DNA from: Methylobacterium terrae
Lineage (GTDB): Bacteria; Pseudomonadota; Alphaproteobacteria; Rhizobiales; Beijerinckiaceae
Length of the DNA: 64,000 nucleotides
Direction of reading: 5' to 3'
NCBI RefSeq assembly: GCF_003173755.1
Contig: NZ_CP029553.1
Location: 87,001 to 151,000, forward strand
Shown: positions 1 to 8,776 of the stretch, piece by piece
How positions within the stretch are numbered: the stretch's first letter is position 1
Layout of the letters: each line of letters starts with the position of its first letter
The notes under the pieces: generated by a model
What the model saw: the letters and a program-made list of their open reading frames with translations, nothing else
What the model was told of the DNA's origin: nothing
The model's database searches: none
Translations under genes and position numbers: made by a program

Positions 1-481
1 TGCGGATCGCGGCCTTGGACGAGGCGTAGGCCGCCGCGGCCGGGATCCCGACGAGGCCGGAGCGCGACGAGACGTTGATGATCGAACCTGTACCGCGCGC
101 CTTCATCGCGCGGATCGCGTAGCGGCAGCCGAGGAAGGTGCCGTCGAGGTTGACGCGGTGGACCGCCCGCCAATCCTCCAGGCTCGCATGCTCGGGATCG
201 TGGGCCACCGGTCCGGTCTCGAAGCCGGTGATGCCGGCATTGTTGACGACCACGTCCGGGGCCGGAACGATGTCCTCCAGGTGCAGCCAGTCCTCCTCCC
301 GGGCGACGTCGAGCTGGATGAACCGGCCGCCGATCTCCGCGGCCGTCGCCGCACTCCCGGCTTCATCGCGATCCGTGACGATCACGTCGCCGCCCTCCTG
401 CCGAAAGCGAGCCGCGATGGCTCGCCCGATGCCGCGGGCGGCGCCGGTGACGAGGCAGGTCTTAGCCGTCAGGCGCTGCAT
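1..481 (-). CDS. SDR family oxidoreductase (C-terminus cut by window edge)
   Basis: This is a classical short-chain dehydrogenase/reductase, an NAD(P)-dependent oxidoreductase with a Rossmann fold. The visible 160 residues carry the cofactor motif TGAARGIG at residues 12-19, the NNAG motif near 80, the catalytic serine region NVSSRSG near 138, and the catalytic YASSK (Tyr about 152, Lys about 156). About 90 residues, including the substrate loop, lie outside the window, so the substrate cannot be told. The ATG at 481 begins MQRLTAK, just before the first beta strand, which is normal for the family. An ogt gene follows upstream on the same strand, with about 70 bases between them. Confidence 0.9.
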   Translation of the reverse strand, partial: MQRLTAKTCLVTGAARGIGRAIAARFRQEGGDVIVTDRDEAGSAATAAEIGGRFIQLDVAREEDWLHLEDIVPAPDVVVNNAGITGFETGPVAHDPEHASLEDWRAVHRVNLDGTFLGCRYAIRAMKARGTGSIINVSSRSGLVGIPAAAAYASSKAAIR

Positions 482-550
482 GGTCGCCTCGCAGATGGGA
501 TTCGGAACGGCATGACCCCGAGGCATGGATGGTCCGACGGCCAACGCGCC

Positions 551-1093
551 TCACCCGAGGTCCAGCATCCCCTGTCGCCCGCCGAGCGTCACGCCCTCGT
601 GCGCCAGGAGCCACTGCTTGCGGTGGAGCCCGCCGCCATACCCGGTGAGGCTGTCGTTCGCCCCGATCACCCGGTGGCACGGCACCACGAGGCCGACCGG
701 GTTGGCGCCGTTGGCGAGCCCCACCGCCCGCACGGCCTTAGTCCGGCCGAGGCGCTGCGCGAGGGCGCCGTAGCTCAGGGTGGTGCCGGCCGGGATGGCC
801 CGGAGCGCCGCCCAGACCGCGCGCTGGAACACGGTGCCGCTGGTGCGGACCGTGAGCCCGTCGATCGCCCGCAGGTCGCCGGCGAAATAGGCCGCGATCG
901 GCTCGGCGAGCGCGGGCGGCAAGGCGGCGTCGCGCATGGAGAAGGCGATGCCGTAATGCAGCCGCAGCAGGCGCCGCATCCGCGCCTCGTGGTCCGACCA
1001 GTCGAGGGCGCGCAGGGCGGCGTCCTCGTCGAAGACCAGGAGCATCGTGCCGATCGGGGTCGGCAGGGTGCCGAGGAGGAAGGATTCGGGCAT
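551..1093 (-). CDS. ogt: Methylated-DNA--protein-cysteine S-methyltransferase
   Basis: This is a suicide DNA-repair protein that moves alkyl groups from O6-alkylguanine (and O4-alkylthymine) to its own cysteine. The 180-residue protein shows the signature PCHRV with acceptor Cys139. The preceding helix-turn-helix-like segment (VFQRAVWAALRAIPAGTT) and the GLANGANP asparagine hinge (about 127-132) are typical. There is no AraC/Ada domain, so this is the stand-alone Ogt type rather than Ada. It lies between an SDR gene and hemH on the same strand, with about 60 bases between it and hemH. Confidence 0.95.
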   Translation of the reverse strand: MPESFLLGTLPTPIGTMLLVFDEDAALRALDWSDHEARMRRLLRLHYGIAFSMRDAALPPALAEPIAAYFAGDLRAIDGLTVRTSGTVFQRAVWAALRAIPAGTTLSYGALAQRLGRTKAVRAVGLANGANPVGLVVPCHRVIGANDSLTGYGGGLHRKQWLLAHEGVTLGGRQGMLDLG

Positions 1094-1154
1094 GATGCCC
1101 GATCCTATCCCGGACGCCGGCCCGCCGCGACGGGCGCGGCGACCGGTCCACCGC

Positions 1155-2246
1155 TCAGTCGACCCAGCCCTTCAGCTCGCGGGCGACGACGTGCTCGATC
1201 ACCCGCATGCCCTCCGGGCCGTCGTTGAGGCAGGGCAGGTAGGCGAAGTGCGTGCCGCCGCCATCCTCGAAGTAGTGCCGGTTCTCGCCGTCGAGCTCCT
1301 CGAGGGTCTCGAGGCAGTCGGCGGTGAAGCCCGGCGCCACGATGGCGAGGCGCTTCACGCCCTGCGCCGCCAGCTCCTTGACGGTCTCGTCGGTATAGGG
1401 CTTCAGCCATTCCTCGTTGCCGAAGCGCGACTGGAAGGTCGTGCGCATCCGCTCGGGCGAGTAGCCGAGCGCCTCGCGGATCAGCCGGCCGGTCTTCACG
1501 CACTGGCAGTGGTAGGGATCGCCCTTCATCAGGTACGATTTCGGCACGCCGTGGAACGAGGTCAGGATGACCTCGGGCTCGAAGTCGAGGGCGGCGAGGT
1601 CGCGGCGGATCGCGCTCGCCACCGCCTCGATGTAGACCGGGTCGTCGTGGTAGGGCGGCGAGACCCGCACGGTCGGCTGCCAGCGCATCTTCATCAAGGC
1701 GCGGAAGGCCTGGTCGCAGGCGGTGGCCGAGGTCGCGGCGGCGTATTGCGGATAGAGCGGCACCAGGAGGATGCGGTCGCAGCCCTGGTCGAGGAGCGCC
1801 TGGATGCGCTGGTCGACCTCGGGCTTGCCGTAGCGCATCGCCCAGTCGACCACGACGCGGTCCCCCATCGCCGCCTGCAGCTTCTCGGCCTGGCCGCGGG
1901 TGATGGTCTTGAGCGGGCCCTCGTCGCGCTCGTTGTTCCAGACCGACGCGTAGTCGCGCCCCTTCGGGCCGGGGCGCTTGGTCAGGATGACGAGGTTGAG
2001 GAGCGGCCACCAGATCGCGCGCGGCACCTCGATCACCCGCCGGTCGGACAGGAACTCCTTGAGGTAGCGCCGCATCGGCCAGTAGCTGGTGCCCTCCGGC
2101 GTGCCGAGATTCATCAGGAGCACGCCGACCCGGCCCCAGCGCACCGCCGGGTGGCCGGCCGGGAGGGCGCCCGCCTGGCCCGCGGGCGTTGGGGCGACGG
2201 GGGTGGCGCCGCGGGCGAGCGCGGCGTTCGGGGTCACCTCGTTCAT
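1155..2246 (-). CDS. hemH: Ferrochelatase
   Basis: Ferrochelatase inserts Fe(II) into protoporphyrin IX, the last step of protoheme synthesis. The protein is 363 residues. It carries GVLLMNLGTPEG near 41-52, the catalytic histidine in SFHGVP (His232), the region YHCQC near 245-249, and the conserved acidic stretch CLETLEEL near 311-318. The ATG at 2246 was chosen because the fold starts about 40 residues later; upstream in-frame codons overlap the divergent nucleotidase gene and look non-coding. The first 35 residues are Ala/Pro-rich and not conserved in the family. It is transcribed away from the nucleotidase gene at 2454, so the two share a 207-base promoter region. Confidence 0.96.
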   Translation of the reverse strand: MNEVTPNAALARGATPVAPTPAGQAGALPAGHPAVRWGRVGVLLMNLGTPEGTSYWPMRRYLKEFLSDRRVIEVPRAIWWPLLNLVILTKRPGPKGRDYASVWNNERDEGPLKTITRGQAEKLQAAMGDRVVVDWAMRYGKPEVDQRIQALLDQGCDRILLVPLYPQYAAATSATACDQAFRALMKMRWQPTVRVSPPYHDDPVYIEAVASAIRRDLAALDFEPEVILTSFHGVPKSYLMKGDPYHCQCVKTGRLIREALGYSPERMRTTFQSRFGNEEWLKPYTDETVKELAAQGVKRLAIVAPGFTADCLETLEELDGENRHYFEDGGGTHFAYLPCLNDGPEGMRVIEHVVARELKGWVD

Positions 2247-2453
2247 GGTCGTCCGGTCTGCTCTTCTGGTGGCCCGGAGGATGGCGCGCCCGGGCCCGTC
2301 TGTCTTCGCGTCGGGTGGCCGCTTATAGAGCGCAACGTGCGCCCGAACCAACGCGTCGTGACGCTGCACCGCGGTGCGCCACCGACATCCAACGGTCAAG
2401 ATGACCGTGAGACATATCCGTCCCGGGCGCCCTCGGCCCGCTTGGAGCCCCGC

Positions 2454-3962
2454 ATGACCTCGCCCAGCCGCCGCCAGACCCTCGCCCTCGGCCTCGGTGC
2501 CGGTCTCGCGGGATTCGCCGGCGGTCCGGCCGCCGCGCGGGCGCCGGACGTCGGCTTCACCCTGGTCCTCGTCAACGACATCTACCGCATGGGCGCACTC
2601 GACGGCCGCGGCGGATTCCCGAAGCTCGCGGCCGTGGTCAAGGCCGAGCGGGCGACAGGCCGGCCGGTCCTGGTCTGCCACGCCGGCGACACGCTCTCGC
2701 CCTCGCTGATGTCGGGCATCGACAAGGGCCGCCACATCATCGAGCTCACCAACCTCATCAGGCCCGACGTGTTCGTGCCGGGCAACCACGAATTCGATTT
2801 CGGGCAGGACGTCTATCTGGAGCGGATGCGCGCCGCGAACTTTCCGGTGTTTGCCGCCAACCTGCGCCGGCCCGACGGCACGCCGGTGCCGGGTACCAGC
2901 GACTCGACGATCCTGACGATCGGCGGGGTCAAGCTGGGCATCGTCGGCATCGCGCTCCCCGAGACGCCGGCCAAGTCGCAATCCGGCGACTGGACCTTCG
3001 GACCCGCCGTCGCGACCCTCGCCCGGGAGGCGGCGTCCCTACGGGCGGTGGGCGCCGAGATGGTGCTGGCGGTCTGCCACACCGACCGGGCGACCGACGA
3101 GGCCCTGGTGGCGAGCCGCCACGCCGACATCGTGCTCTCGGGCCACGACCACGACCTGGCCTTGCGCTACGACGGCCGCACGGTCTTCGCGGAATCGGGC
3201 CACGACGCCGAGTCCGTCACCGCCATCGACGTGAAGGCGGAAGGGGCGGGCACGGCGCTGACCTGGAGCGCCGCCTTCCGCATCCACGACAGCGCCGGGA
3301 TCGAGCCCGACCCCGAGGTGCTGGCGGTGGTCGAGCGCCAGGAGGCGGAGCTTGCCCGCGAGCTCGACGTGCCGCTCGGCCGGGTGACCAATCCCCTCGA
3401 CACCCGCATCGACGTCGTGCGCCGGGGCGAGGCGGCCTTCGGCGATCTCGTGGCGGATGCGCTCCGCCACGCCGCCGAGGCCGAGATCGGCCTGATGAAT
3501 GGCGGCGGCATCCGCGGCAACCGGACCTATCCGGCCGACAGCGAGCTGACCCGCCGCGACGTGCTGACCGAACTGCCGTTCGGCAACACCTCGGTGCTGG
3601 TCAAGATCACCGGCGCCCAGGTGCGCGCCGCCCTCGAGAACGGTTTGTCGGAGATCGGCCGCTCCGCTGGCCGCTTCCCGCAGATCTCAGGCATCACCGT
3701 CACGGTCGATGCCGCCGCCCCGGTCGGCAAGCGGGTCACCGAGGTCCGCGTCGGCGCCGCACTCCTCGATCCGGCCCGGACCTACACGGTCGCGGCCAAC
3801 AACTTCATGCTCGCCGGCGGCAACGATTACGGAATGCTCGCCGAGGGACGAACCCTGGTCGGCGCCACCGACGGCACGCTCGTCGCCAACGTGGTGATGT
3901 CCTACATCCGGGCCCACGCGCCCCTGACCGTCGCGACGGGGCGCCTCACCCTCCGCCCCTGA
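2454..3962 (+). CDS. Tat-exported bifunctional metallophosphatase/5'-nucleotidase
   Basis: This 502-residue protein is a periplasmic phosphohydrolase of the UshA/5'-nucleotidase superfamily. The N-terminus has a twin-arginine-like signal (SRRQTLALGLGAGLAGFAGG, then an AAARA cleavage region). The calcineurin-like metal motifs are ND (41-42), HAGD (76-79), GNHEFD (110-115), CH (208-209) and SGHDHD (229-234). The C-terminal nucleotidase domain has NGGGIRGNR near 347 and NNFMLAGGNDYGM near 445. The first motif reads NDIY where most family members have NDxH, so one metal ligand looks replaced. The ATG at 2454 directly precedes the signal peptide. The ung gene starts 6 bases after the stop, suggesting co-transcription. 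Confidence 0.88.
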   Translation: MTSPSRRQTLALGLGAGLAGFAGGPAAARAPDVGFTLVLVNDIYRMGALDGRGGFPKLAAVVKAERATGRPVLVCHAGDTLSPSLMSGIDKGRHIIELTNLIRPDVFVPGNHEFDFGQDVYLERMRAANFPVFAANLRRPDGTPVPGTSDSTILTIGGVKLGIVGIALPETPAKSQSGDWTFGPAVATLAREAASLRAVGAEMVLAVCHTDRATDEALVASRHADIVLSGHDHDLALRYDGRTVFAESGHDAESVTAIDVKAEGAGTALTWSAAFRIHDSAGIEPDPEVLAVVERQEAELARELDVPLGRVTNPLDTRIDVVRRGEAAFGDLVADALRHAAEAEIGLMNGGGIRGNRTYPADSELTRRDVLTELPFGNTSVLVKITGAQVRAALENGLSEIGRSAGRFPQISGITVTVDAAAPVGKRVTEVRVGAALLDPARTYTVAANNFMLAGGNDYGMLAEGRTLVGATDGTLVANVVMSYIRAHAPLTVATGRLTLRP

Positions 3963-3968
3963 GGTTCG

Positions 3969-4673
3969 ATGCCGACCGACGAGTCCGTGGCGGGCGCCCT
4001 CGCCCGCTTCCGCGCCAGCCGCTCTCCCTGGCTCGCCCTGCCGTTCTTCCAGGACGGCAGCGCCGAGCGGGTCGCGGAGGCGGTCGATGCCCGCCGGGAG
4101 GCCGGCGCCCGGGTGCTGCCGGCGCCCGAGGACATCTTCAACGCCCTGACCCTGACACCCCTGGATCGGGTCCGTGCGGTAATCCTCGGCCAGGACCCCT
4201 ACCCCACCCCGGGCGACGCCCACGGCCTCGCCTTCTCGTATGTCGGCGGGCGCCGGCTGCCGGCCTCGCTGAAGGTGATCCTCGCCGAGATGGCGGAGGA
4301 GACCGGGACGAACGTGCCGCGCACCGGCGATCTCAGTTCGTGGGCACGGCAGGGCGTGCTGCTGCTCAACTCGGCGCTGACCGTCGAGGCGGGGAAGTCC
4401 GGCGCCCACATGAAGCTCGGCTGGTCGACGCTCGCCGACCAGGCGGTATCGGCGGTCTCGTCGATGCGCCCGGCGGTCGCCTTCCTGCTCTGGGGCGCGC
4501 CGGCCCGCCAGCGCGCCGCGCTGATCGACGGCGACAGGCATCTGGTGCTGGAGGCGGGCCATCCCTCGCCCCTCAACCGGAAAGCGGATTTTCGCGGGAG
4601 CCGGCCTTTCGGGCAGGCCAATGCGTGGCTGGAGGAGAAGGGACTGGACCCGATCGACTGGCGGTTGACGTAA
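3969..4673 (+). CDS. ung: Uracil-DNA glycosylase (family 1)
   Basis: This enzyme removes uracil from DNA and starts base-excision repair. The 234-residue protein has the family-1 water-activating motif GQDPYP at 74-79 (catalytic Asp76), the LLLNSALTV segment near 131-139 and the minor-groove loop HPSPL at 198-202. Length and motifs match Ung exactly. It starts 6 bases after the nucleotidase stop and is probably expressed from the same transcript. A second, unrelated UDG-superfamily gene occurs at 17672. Confidence 0.96.
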   Translation: MPTDESVAGALARFRASRSPWLALPFFQDGSAERVAEAVDARREAGARVLPAPEDIFNALTLTPLDRVRAVILGQDPYPTPGDAHGLAFSYVGGRRLPASLKVILAEMAEETGTNVPRTGDLSSWARQGVLLLNSALTVEAGKSGAHMKLGWSTLADQAVSAVSSMRPAVAFLLWGAPARQRAALIDGDRHLVLEAGHPSPLNRKADFRGSRPFGQANAWLEEKGLDPIDWRLT

Positions 4674-4708
4674 CAAACTTCCCGCGCTCCCCCGGCAATG
4701 CTGACACC

Positions 4709-4875
4709 TTCCGCGTCATCCCGGGCCTGTCCACGGACGAGTTCCGGGACGATGCGGAAGGGACTGGTACCGCCGCGCCTTGGAACGGACCCGTTCCAAG
4801 GCGCTGGCTAAGCCCGAATGGGCGTCGGCGCTGATGCGCCGGACGCCTTGGCATCGACGTGTCGATGCCAAGGCG
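4709..4875. repeat. Cluster of four inverted repeats (REP-like hairpins)
   Basis: The 326-base gap after ung holds no gene but is packed with palindromes. An imperfect one has 16-base arms (4709-4724 and 4744-4759, two mismatches). A perfect one has 14-base arms around a 2-base centre (4775-4804). A third, with one bulge, spans 4821-4847. A perfect one with 15-base arms around GT spans 4844-4875. The second and fourth share the same outer stem (CGCCTTGG/CCAAGGCG) but have different, still self-complementary, inner stems. They could act as terminators of ung, as mRNA-stabilising structures, or as a mobile REP-like family. No T-tract follows them. Confidence 0.75.
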
Positions 4876-4999
4876 CGAGGGTATGAGACCCGTCGGAGAC
4901 GGCGGCGCGATCCGTCGCGCCGCCACGCCCCGCCTTGCCGAACCCCTCCCCGCGCGACACCTACCGCCCACGCCGCCTCACGAGGGAGCAGGCCCCCGC

Positions 5000-5377
5000 A
5001 TGCGCAGCCTGTTCGTCCTGATGAGCATCGCGGTAGCCCTCGGCTTCGTGGTCAGCGGGCTCATCAACGGCCTCGACGACCGGGCGCTCGCCCGGAGCGA
5101 ACGCGAGGCGCAGAGGCGGGTCGGGGTCGCGGTGAGCGACTTCGCCCACCGGCTCGGCCTGTCGCAGGATTGGGTCGCCTATTGCCGGGCCGAGACCCGG
5201 CGCAAGCTCGCCACCTACCCGAAGGACGGCTCGATCCCGTTCGGCCTGCGCTACTCGAGCGCCGGCACAGAGGAGGTCGAGCGGGCGATCCGCGAGCGCG
5301 AGACCTACGAGCGCCAGGACCAGATCCTGTGCCTGACGCAGCTGCCGGCGAGCCTGCGGGACGGGGCGGCGCCGTAG
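5000..5377 (+). CDS. Small membrane-anchored or secreted protein, unknown function
   Basis: I do not recognise this 125-residue protein. It starts with a hydrophobic stretch (LFVLMSIAVALGFVVSGLI, about residues 4-22) that is either an uncleaved anchor or a signal peptide. A basic, Arg/Glu-rich soluble part with two cysteines follows. The ATG at 5000 was preferred over an in-frame start at 4859 because it has a purine-rich site (GAGGGAG, 4982-4988) upstream and places the hydrophobic segment at the N-terminus; the upstream part is Pro/Arg-rich and overlaps the hairpin cluster. It converges with the S49 peptidase gene, leaving 6 bases between their ends. Confidence 0.6.
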   Translation: MRSLFVLMSIAVALGFVVSGLINGLDDRALARSEREAQRRVGVAVSDFAHRLGLSQDWVAYCRAETRRKLATYPKDGSIPFGLRYSSAGTEEVERAIRERETYERQDQILCLTQLPASLRDGAAP

Positions 5378-5383
5378 CCCGCC

Positions 5384-6247
5384 CTACAGGCCGTAGCGGG
5401 CGAAGGCGGCGCGCTCGTCGAGGACCGCGAGCGCGCCCTCGACCGCCGCGAGGCCGACCGCCCCCGGCTCGCGCCGGCGCAGCAGGCGGGCGAGGAGGCC
5501 GCCGCGGACGGGCTCGACCAGCGGCAGCTTGACCGTCTCGCCGAAGCGGGCGCGCAGGACCGAGCGGACGTCGCCGTGGCCGTCGACGAGGCCGAGCGCG
5601 AGGCCCTGGCGGCCGGTCCAGACCGCGCCGGAGAAGAGGTCGTCGGGGTCGCCCTTGAGGCCGGGCCGGCGGCTCGTGACCAGTTCGGTGAACATCGCCT
5701 GCACGTCGGCCTGGATGGTCTTCAGCCGGGCGACGTCGTCGGGATTCTCGGGCCGGAACGGGTCGAGCATCGCCTTGGCCTTGCCGGCGGTGTGCACCCG
5801 GCGCTCGACGCCGAGGCGCTCGATCAGGCCGGTGAAGCCGAACCCCGCCGAGACGACGCCGATCGACCCGACGAGCGAGGAGGGATCGCAGAAGATCTCG
5901 TCGGCCGCGCAGGCAATCATGTAGCCGCCCGACGCCGCGACGTCCTCGACGAAGGCGAGGACCGGCACCCCGGCCTCCGCGGCGAGCGCCCGGATGCGGC
6001 GGTGGATCAGGTGCGACTGCGCCGCCGAGCCGCCGGGCGAGTTGATGACGAGCGCCACCGCCCGGATCCCCTTCATGCCGAAGGCCCGCTCCAGGGCCGG
6101 CGCGCAGGCTCCGAGCGACAGCCCGGCCCGCAGGGGCGAGACCGCCCCGATGGCGCCGCTCAGGCGCACGACCGGGACCACCGGGTAACGACGGGCCCAG
6201 CGCTCGGGCAGGAGGGCGCGCAGGGCGGCGAGGGGCCGGAACGGCAT
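5384..6247 (-). CDS. S49 family serine peptidase (SppA/SohB-like)
   Basis: This is a Ser-Lys peptidase of the signal-peptide-peptidase A family, expected to digest signal peptides or membrane-protein fragments. The 287-residue protein has the crotonase-like core: INSPGGSAAQ near 69-78, the nucleophile in DVAASGGY (Ser106), GSIGVVS near 127-133, and AGKAKAM, whose Lys158 sits 52 residues after the serine as in bacterial SppA. It is the short single-domain type. The ATG at 6247 gives a compact start (MPFRPLAAL); no clear transmembrane anchor is present, so membrane attachment is uncertain. Confidence 0.88.
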   Translation of the reverse strand: MPFRPLAALRALLPERWARRYPVVPVVRLSGAIGAVSPLRAGLSLGACAPALERAFGMKGIRAVALVINSPGGSAAQSHLIHRRIRALAAEAGVPVLAFVEDVAASGGYMIACAADEIFCDPSSLVGSIGVVSAGFGFTGLIERLGVERRVHTAGKAKAMLDPFRPENPDDVARLKTIQADVQAMFTELVTSRRPGLKGDPDDLFSGAVWTGRQGLALGLVDGHGDVRSVLRARFGETVKLPLVEPVRGGLLARLLRRREPGAVGLAAVEGALAVLDERAAFARYGL

Positions 6248-6639
6248 GGCGGGGCGGGATCTCCGATGGCGCCCGACAGGTACGCGGACCGCCCCGCCCC
6301 GGCAAGCGAGCCCGGTCCCGGCGGGACCTCGAGGACCGGCAGGCCATGTATGTCGGTGGGAAGACCTGGCATTGGCGAGATCCGCCAGCGCGGGCCTCGG
6401 TTTCGGCTCCTTGCATCGAGAAGTCCGGCGCGAGCGCGCCGATGCCGACAAGTTGACCTGAAGTTTTTCGCGTCCATCGATTGAAGCGGAGCCGCGTGCG
6501 TCTAGTTCAGCAGCCAGCGCCCCTGGGTCGTCCGGCGGGCGTCCCGCCGACCCATGGCCGGCGGGAACGAACCTCGTTGTCCACGTCGCAGCCGGGGCGC
6601 CGGTGGTGAGTGCCGCGCCGCCCGCAGGAGATCGACCGC
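6248..6639. other. Intergenic region without a recognised gene
   Basis: These 392 bases lie between the divergent starts of the S49 peptidase and the Tyr/Arg-rich protein, so they must hold both promoters, but I could not assign convincing -35/-10 boxes. The only structure noted is an imperfect stem-loop at 6525-6553 (outer arms GGGTCG/CGACCC, inner arms GCGGG/CCCGC). A purine-rich ribosome site (CAGGAG, 6625-6630) precedes the start at 6640. Confidence 0.5.
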
Positions 6640-6972
6640 ATGCGCGCCCTTCGATGGATCAGCCTGGTCCTGACCCTCCTCGTCGCCGGGATCGGGCTCG
6701 GCACCAGCCGCAGCTCCGCCGCGGCCCTGCCCACCGCCGGCGCCCTCGCGACCGGGGCCAGCGCCGCCGCTCCCCTGGTCGACAAGGCCTATTACTACCG
6801 CCGCTACTACCGCTACCGGCCCTATCGGCGCTACTACGGTTACCGGCCCTACCGCCGCTACGGCTACCGGCCGTACTACCGGCGCGCCTATCGGCCGTAT
6901 TACCGCCGTTACTATCGACCCTACTACCGCCCGTATTATCGCCGCATCTACGGCCCGCGCTTCTTCTTCTAG
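6640..6972 (+). CDS. Secreted Tyr/Arg-rich low-complexity protein
   Basis: This 110-residue protein has a signal-peptide-like N-terminus (MRALRWISLVLTLLVAGIG) with Ala-rich possible cleavage sites around residues 28-46. After about residue 52 it is almost only Tyr, Arg, Pro and Gly, in irregular repeats of the type YRPYYRR and YRPYRRYGY, ending in PRFFF. No domain is recognised. The ATG at 6640 has CAGGAG 9 bases upstream and puts the signal at the N-terminus. A surface-exposed, strongly cationic, self-associating or polyanion-binding protein is a reasonable guess from composition, but nothing more specific can be said. Confidence 0.75.
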   Translation: MRALRWISLVLTLLVAGIGLGTSRSSAAALPTAGALATGASAAAPLVDKAYYYRRYYRYRPYRRYYGYRPYRRYGYRPYYRRAYRPYYRRYYRPYYRPYYRRIYGPRFFF

Positions 6973-7639
6973 CGCCGCTTCGCCGCGACGCCGGTCGCGT
7001 GCGGACGGCTCCGAGCGAACCGGCATCCGATCGCATCGCGACCGGGCGCCGGTTCAGCATTCCCCTCCCCGGACCCGGGCGGTGCCGATCCCGAGAGACC
7101 GTATCCACGCCGCGCGATCTCGCGCGAGATCTCGGCTGGCACGCCGGGCCGCCGGGTGCGGAGGGTCGACACTCTCCTGGGATCGGCCTCGTTTCACGGG
7201 GCACGGTCGCAGGATCGTCCGGTTCCGACGCAGCAACGGGAATCGCGAAGAACGGTTTCGGCGCGGCGCGTGCTTCGGGTCGTGACGCGACGAACCGGCA
7301 CAATGGTGTCGCACGGGGATCGAGCAGTTTCCCGACACGGTTCGGATGGCGGAAGCGATCTCGCTCGCCCATCGGTCCAAATGAACAACTTTTGCTCAAT
7401 CTGCGTCTTTGCTGCCCATCACGACATCGGTCCGGACGGCCCCAGTTCGCCACGCAGCCGGATTTCTGATCCTGGCAGCCACGATCCTGTACGGCTGTTT
7501 ACTCACGGTTAATCGGGCAATCTCAGGATCACCGCACGAACAGGTCGGATCCTGACCTGGAACTCGTGGGAGCCCTCGGCTCCCCATGCCGCGGGAATCG
7601 GCACAGGGCCGAACGTCGGGCGCCGCGGGAGATGGGCAG
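6973..7639. other. Intergenic region, 667 bases, no recognised gene
   Basis: No reading frame here has family resemblance, a good start site and plausible codon use together. The last part, upstream of the response regulator, contains two inverted repeats: a near-perfect palindrome at 7541-7559 centred on GGATCC (arms CAGGTC/GACCTG) and a hairpin at 7568-7584 (GGGAGCC/GGCTCCC with a 3-base loop). They could affect expression of the gene at 7640. The stretch 7380-7530 is somewhat less GC-rich than its surroundings and may contain the promoter. Confidence 0.5.
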
Positions 7640-8776
7640 ATGGACGTACTCGTCGTCGATGACAGCCGGACGATGCTCACCCGCCTGAAACGGCTCCTGG
7701 ATCGCGACCGGCAAGCGGTGGCGTCGATCTTCCAGGATCCGCTCGCCGCGCTCGACGAGGCGCGGATGCGCGCCTTCGACCTCGTCCTCGTCGACTACAA
7801 CATGCCCGGGATGGACGGGCTCGCGGTGATCCGTCACCTGCGGATGATCGAGCACTACGCCCAGGTACCGATCGTGATGATCACCAGCGAGGTGAGCGAC
7901 GCGGTCCGCCTCGCCGCCCTCGATGCGGGCGCGACGGACTTCCTGGACAAGCGGTGCGGGCGCGTCGAGCTCTCGGTGCGGCTGCGCAACATGGTGCGGC
8001 TCGCCGCCGCCGTACGGCGGCTCGACGATCAGGCGTCCTGGCTCGCCGGCGAGGTCGAGAAGGCGGTGCGCACGCTGCGCGAGCGCGAGGCCGAGATCAT
8101 CTTCCGGCTCTCGCTGGCGGTCGAGTACCGCGACAACGACACCGGCGACCACACCTGGCGCGTGGCCCGCTACAGCCAGATCATGGCCGAGGCCCTCGGC
8201 CTCGACGCCGACCTGTGCCGCCGCGTCTACCTGGCGGCCCCGCTCCACGACGTCGGCAAGGTGGCGATCCCGGACGGCGTGCTGCTGAAGCCCGGCCGCC
8301 TCGACGAGGAGGAGTTCGCGCTGATCCGCACCCACGCGGCGATCGGCAAGCGCATCCTGGGCGGCAGCACCTGCGAGCTGATCGGGCTCGCCGCCGAGAT
8401 CGCCGAGGCCCATCACGAGCGCTGGGACGGCGGCGGCTACCCGCACGGCCTGTCGGGCGAGGCGATCCCGCTCGCCGCGCGCATCGTCGCCGTCGCCGAC
8501 GTGTTCGACGCGCTGACCACGCAGCGGCCCTACAAGGCGGCGATGCCGCTCGACCTCGCGCGGTCCTGCATCGAGCAGGAGAGCGGCCGCCACTTCGATC
8601 CGGCCTGCGTGGCCGCCTTCCTGTCGCGCTGGGACGACATCGTGGCGGTCGGCGCCGGCACCTCGGCGCGCCTGCGCGACATCCCGTTCCGGATCGAGCC
8701 CTGGGCCCGGGTGCCGGCGCTGCCCCGGGAGGTGCCGGTCCGGGAGGCGGGGCCGGCTCAGGACGAGGCGGCCTGA
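7640..8776 (+). CDS. Response regulator with HD-GYP cyclic-di-GMP phosphodiesterase domain
   Basis: This 378-residue RpfG-like protein has a receiver domain at about 1-120, with acidic pair DD (7-8) and phospho-acceptor Asp52 in VDYNMPGMDG. A coiled linker and an HD-GYP domain (about 155-345) follow. The HD pair lies in PLHDVGKVAIPD (203-204) and HHERWDGGGYP at 258-268 is the diagnostic GYP motif. The family hydrolyses c-di-GMP under control of a histidine kinase. The start at 7640 (MDVLVVDDS) was chosen because receiver domains begin this way; an upstream ATG at 7586 is less likely. The 3' end overlaps the convergent LysR gene by 19 bases. Confidence 0.92.
   Translation: MDVLVVDDSRTMLTRLKRLLDRDRQAVASIFQDPLAALDEARMRAFDLVLVDYNMPGMDGLAVIRHLRMIEHYAQVPIVMITSEVSDAVRLAALDAGATDFLDKRCGRVELSVRLRNMVRLAAAVRRLDDQASWLAGEVEKAVRTLREREAEIIFRLSLAVEYRDNDTGDHTWRVARYSQIMAEALGLDADLCRRVYLAAPLHDVGKVAIPDGVLLKPGRLDEEEFALIRTHAAIGKRILGGSTCELIGLAAEIAEAHHERWDGGGYPHGLSGEAIPLAARIVAVADVFDALTTQRPYKAAMPLDLARSCIEQESGRHFDPACVAAFLSRWDDIVAVGAGTSARLRDIPFRIEPWARVPALPREVPVREAGPAQDEAA

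Noticed and set aside
6567..6592. GGAAC followed by a CGTC-like box, considered as an EcfG (general stress response) promoter
   Set aside because: The spacing and -10 box do not match GGAAC-N16/17-CGTT. By-eye checks of other GGAAC sites, including those near treZ, also found no good match.
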